Positions 46,464 to 47,577 of a stretch of 47,577 nucleotides of DNA are shown here, in pieces. The translations under genes and the position numbers were made by a program. The DNA is from Bdellovibrionales bacterium (GTDB lineage Bacteria; Bdellovibrionota; Bdellovibrionia; Bdellovibrionales; UBA1609), in assembly GCA_019695175.1 (NCBI GenBank), contig JAIBAM010000020.1, positions 1 through 47,577 on the forward strand. The letters run 5' to 3'. The first letter of the stretch is position 1. Every line of letters begins with the position of its first letter. The notes beneath the pieces are model-generated. The model searched no databases and had not been told where the DNA came from. It was given only the letters and a program-made list of their open reading frames with translations.

Positions 46464-46603
46464 TTTTGATTTTAAGTTGATACATTCTAAAGCTAACTTT
46501 GCCTAGTAAGTAACTCTGATCGAAGGGCAAACTTCCCCTTAGCGCGATTTATCAGCGCCCAAATGGTTTCAACTTTTTTAACTGGTCAAAAAATCAGTTT
46601 AGG

Positions 46604-46654
46604 ATAATTCCCAATTGTTCAACCACTTAAAATAATTCCCGATTGTTCAACCAC
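46604..46654. repeat. 23-bp tandem duplication at the transposase 3' end
   Basis: ATAATTCCCAATTGTTCAAC plus CAC (46604-46626) and the same with one change (46632-46654), a period of 28 bp. The inner copy encodes the last residues of the IS110-type protein; the stop codon lies in the outer copy. Confidence 0.8.
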
Positions 46655-46987
46655 AACACGCTTTTTTGAGACGATCCTTTGATGATTGTGATGGAAAACA
46701 TTCACCCCAAGAGCTTTTAGTGCTGACACATGCTTTCGAACTTGTGCCTCATGAGAATCTCCGCGGTTATACCAGATCTCTTTATAATTTCCCCCACACA
46801 AGATCTTATAAACAGATCGAGCTATACGGTTAGCAATCGCCTCCTTGGCTTTGTTTTTAGAGCCTAATTTGAACACCAGTTTGTTGTATTTGGCCCGATA
46901 AAAAGATTTCCGTTTAGACTTTGCATTCTGGGCCACTTGAACTAAGATTTTTGCCTTGTAAGTATCTCCATGCGGAGAACGGATCAA
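46619..46987 (-). mobile_element. IS110-type transposase, C-terminal fragment
   Basis: Open for about 122 codons. KAKILVQVAQNAKSKRKSFY, YNKLVFKLGSKNKAKEAIAN, IARSVYKILCGGNYKEIWYN and EAQVRKHVSALKALG follow the second half of IS110/IS1111 transposases (k-l-G-x-K-x-A-x-x-A-x-A-x-x-I-A-x-x-x-Y). The N-terminal catalytic DEDD part is missing: the frame is closed by a TAG in the palindrome at 46994-47010. The element is therefore cut and inactive. Confidence 0.7.
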
Positions 46988-47013
46988 TCCCTTAGCGGCC
47001 TACGGCCGCTTTA
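46953..47013. repeat. 61-bp direct repeat, copy 1 (transposase fragment and palindrome)
   Basis: Begins GCCTTGTAAGTATCTCCATG and ends with the palindrome GCGGCC-TAC-GGCCGC. It matches 47456-47516 except for four transitions. The first part codes for the start of the IS110-type fragment. Confidence 0.85.
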
Positions 47014-47147
47014 CTGACTTCGTCGATTTGGAAATGAACGCAAGTCATTTCAATAACTTAGTGACAATTTAGTTCCCTACGTTTCGAGAAAGTAAGGTTT
47101 TTCTTGGTGTTTTACTCCTAAAGCAGAAAAGATGGATTGTTGTAAGG

Positions 47148-47310
47148 GTGGAAGATTGCACTCAAGTGAGTAAAGATACCTACTACCGCTGGCGTAAAGA
47201 GTTTGGCGGGATGCAAATTGATCAAGTGAAAAAGTTAAAAGATCTTGAAAAAGAAAATGCTAGGCTTAAAAAACTTGTGGCTGATCAGGCTTTAGATCTT
47301 TCAATATTGA
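47148..47310 (+). mobile_element. IS3-type OrfA fragment
   Basis: Frame from about GTG 47148: SKDTYYRWRKEFGGMQIDQV and KKLKDLEKENARLKKLVADQ then ALD, the second half of an IS3-family OrfA with its leucine-zipper coiled coil (HTH then L-x-x-L-E-K-E-N-A-R-L). The N-terminal HTH part is degraded upstream, and the frame is cut at about 47310 by another IS end. Confidence 0.75.
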
Positions 47311-47333
47311 TCTTCCCCCGAAAAAGTGGACAC
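47311..47333 (-). repeat. IS3-type terminal inverted repeat
   Basis: The minus strand reads GTGTCCACTTTTTCGGGGGA then AGA, the usual IS3-family end. It follows the OrfB fragment and abuts the OrfA fragment of the opposite orientation. Confidence 0.65.
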
Positions 47334-47339
47334 GAAAAC

Positions 47340-47460
47340 TCACGCGCAGAGAGCTAGTTTTTCGTACTCTTCCGGACTCATGTATTCAAGACTTGAGTGT
47401 CGGCGCTGGCGATTGTACCAAACTTCAATCCATTCAAAAATCGCCTGCTTTGCTTGCCTT
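47340..47460 (-). mobile_element. IS3-type OrfB C-terminal fragment
   Basis: The minus strand reads [20 protein letters not shown] then [14 protein letters not shown] and stops at 47340, the end of an IS3-family integrase-core OrfB (Y-N-R-x-R-x-H-S-x-L-x-Y-x-S-P). Its upstream part is replaced by the second 61-bp repeat, so the element is truncated. Confidence 0.8.
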
Positions 47461-47516
47461 GTAAGTATCTTCATGCGGAGGACGGACCAATCCCTTGGCG
47501 GCCTACGGCCGCTTTA
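47456..47516. repeat. 61-bp direct repeat, copy 2
   Basis: 57 of 61 bases match copy 1 at 46953-47013; the four differences are all transitions. It also ends with GCGGCC-TAC-GGCCGC. Confidence 0.85.
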
Positions 47517-47520
47517 ACCC

Positions 47521-47577
47521 AATTGTTTAACTCAATTGACTGTTGCGCTTTAGCGCATCAATTTTTCACTCAGTGAA
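47521..47577. repeat. Three successive palindromes at window end
   Basis: AATTG...CAATT (47521-47537), TGCGC-TTTA-GCGCA (47544-47557) and TTCACT-C-AGTGAA (47565-47577). Dense short palindromes beside IS fragments suggest a transposon end or REP-like element that continues past the window. Confidence 0.5.

Overview
The window looks like chromosomal DNA from a low-GC, Gram-negative, predatory-type bacterium. A Bdellovibrionota-like or related deltaproteobacterial lineage is my inference; no rRNA is present to prove it. The reasons are a Tad/Flp pilus locus, many signal-peptide proteins and a lipoprotein of unknown family, DUF3015 and DUF4105 envelope proteins, an MCE/Mla lipid-transport operon and an mdh-sucC-sucD operon. 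Genes are tightly packed, often with ATGA-type overlaps.

Layout. 1-4 kb (minus): Tad pilus operon in the order flp, small membrane protein, prepilin peptidase, three pilin-like proteins, cpaB and the start of cpaC. 4.2-7 kb: an outer-membrane-type protein and a lipoprotein of unknown function. 7.2-12.7 kb: purN, then an accessory-looking group of two coupled XRE-type regulators, a GNAT/acyltransferase-like enzyme, a third XRE regulator, an alpha/beta hydrolase interrupted by a one-base frameshift in a run of seven A, and a ThiF/E1-like adenylyltransferase. 12.8-18.6 kb: DUF3015 and DUF4105 envelope proteins separated by a large hairpin, two small conserved proteins and a von Willebrand lipoprotein. 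18.6-23 kb (minus): a TolC-like protein and a heavy-metal RND pump with no adaptor gene beside them. 23-23.75 kb: decayed DNA with a frameshifted antitoxin-like remnant.

23.75-28.9 kb (plus): aroB, aroA, an aroK-aroD-aroE fusion and aroC, all overlapping. The order B-A-K-D-E is that of the eukaryotic pentafunctional AROM protein, and this is the most striking feature of the window. 29.3-33.6 kb: Fe-type superoxide dismutase, Hsp20, a DUF883 protein, a YihY-family membrane protein, a decayed IS630-type transposase and a small anchored protein. 33.7-36.7 kb (minus): mdh-sucC-sucD. 36.9-41 kb (plus): an Mla-like ABC system with a separate ATPase, an ATPase-permease fusion, a second permease and an MCE protein. 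41.2 kb (minus): a 32-residue Lys/Ala/Thr histone-tail-like peptide gene, too short for usual ORF callers.

41.4-44.2 kb (plus): TadB- and TadC-like proteins, a small secreted protein and a Ser/Thr kinase with a C-terminal PEGA-like domain. This is a second, separate part of the pilus machinery. 44.3-46.3 kb: uppP and a cystathionine gamma-synthase/lyase-type enzyme. A tRNA-Phe(GAA) at 46.39 kb is followed by a patchwork of broken IS110- and IS3-type transposases, 61-bp direct repeats and palindromes up to the window end.

Functions were assigned by reading motifs only; no database search was run.
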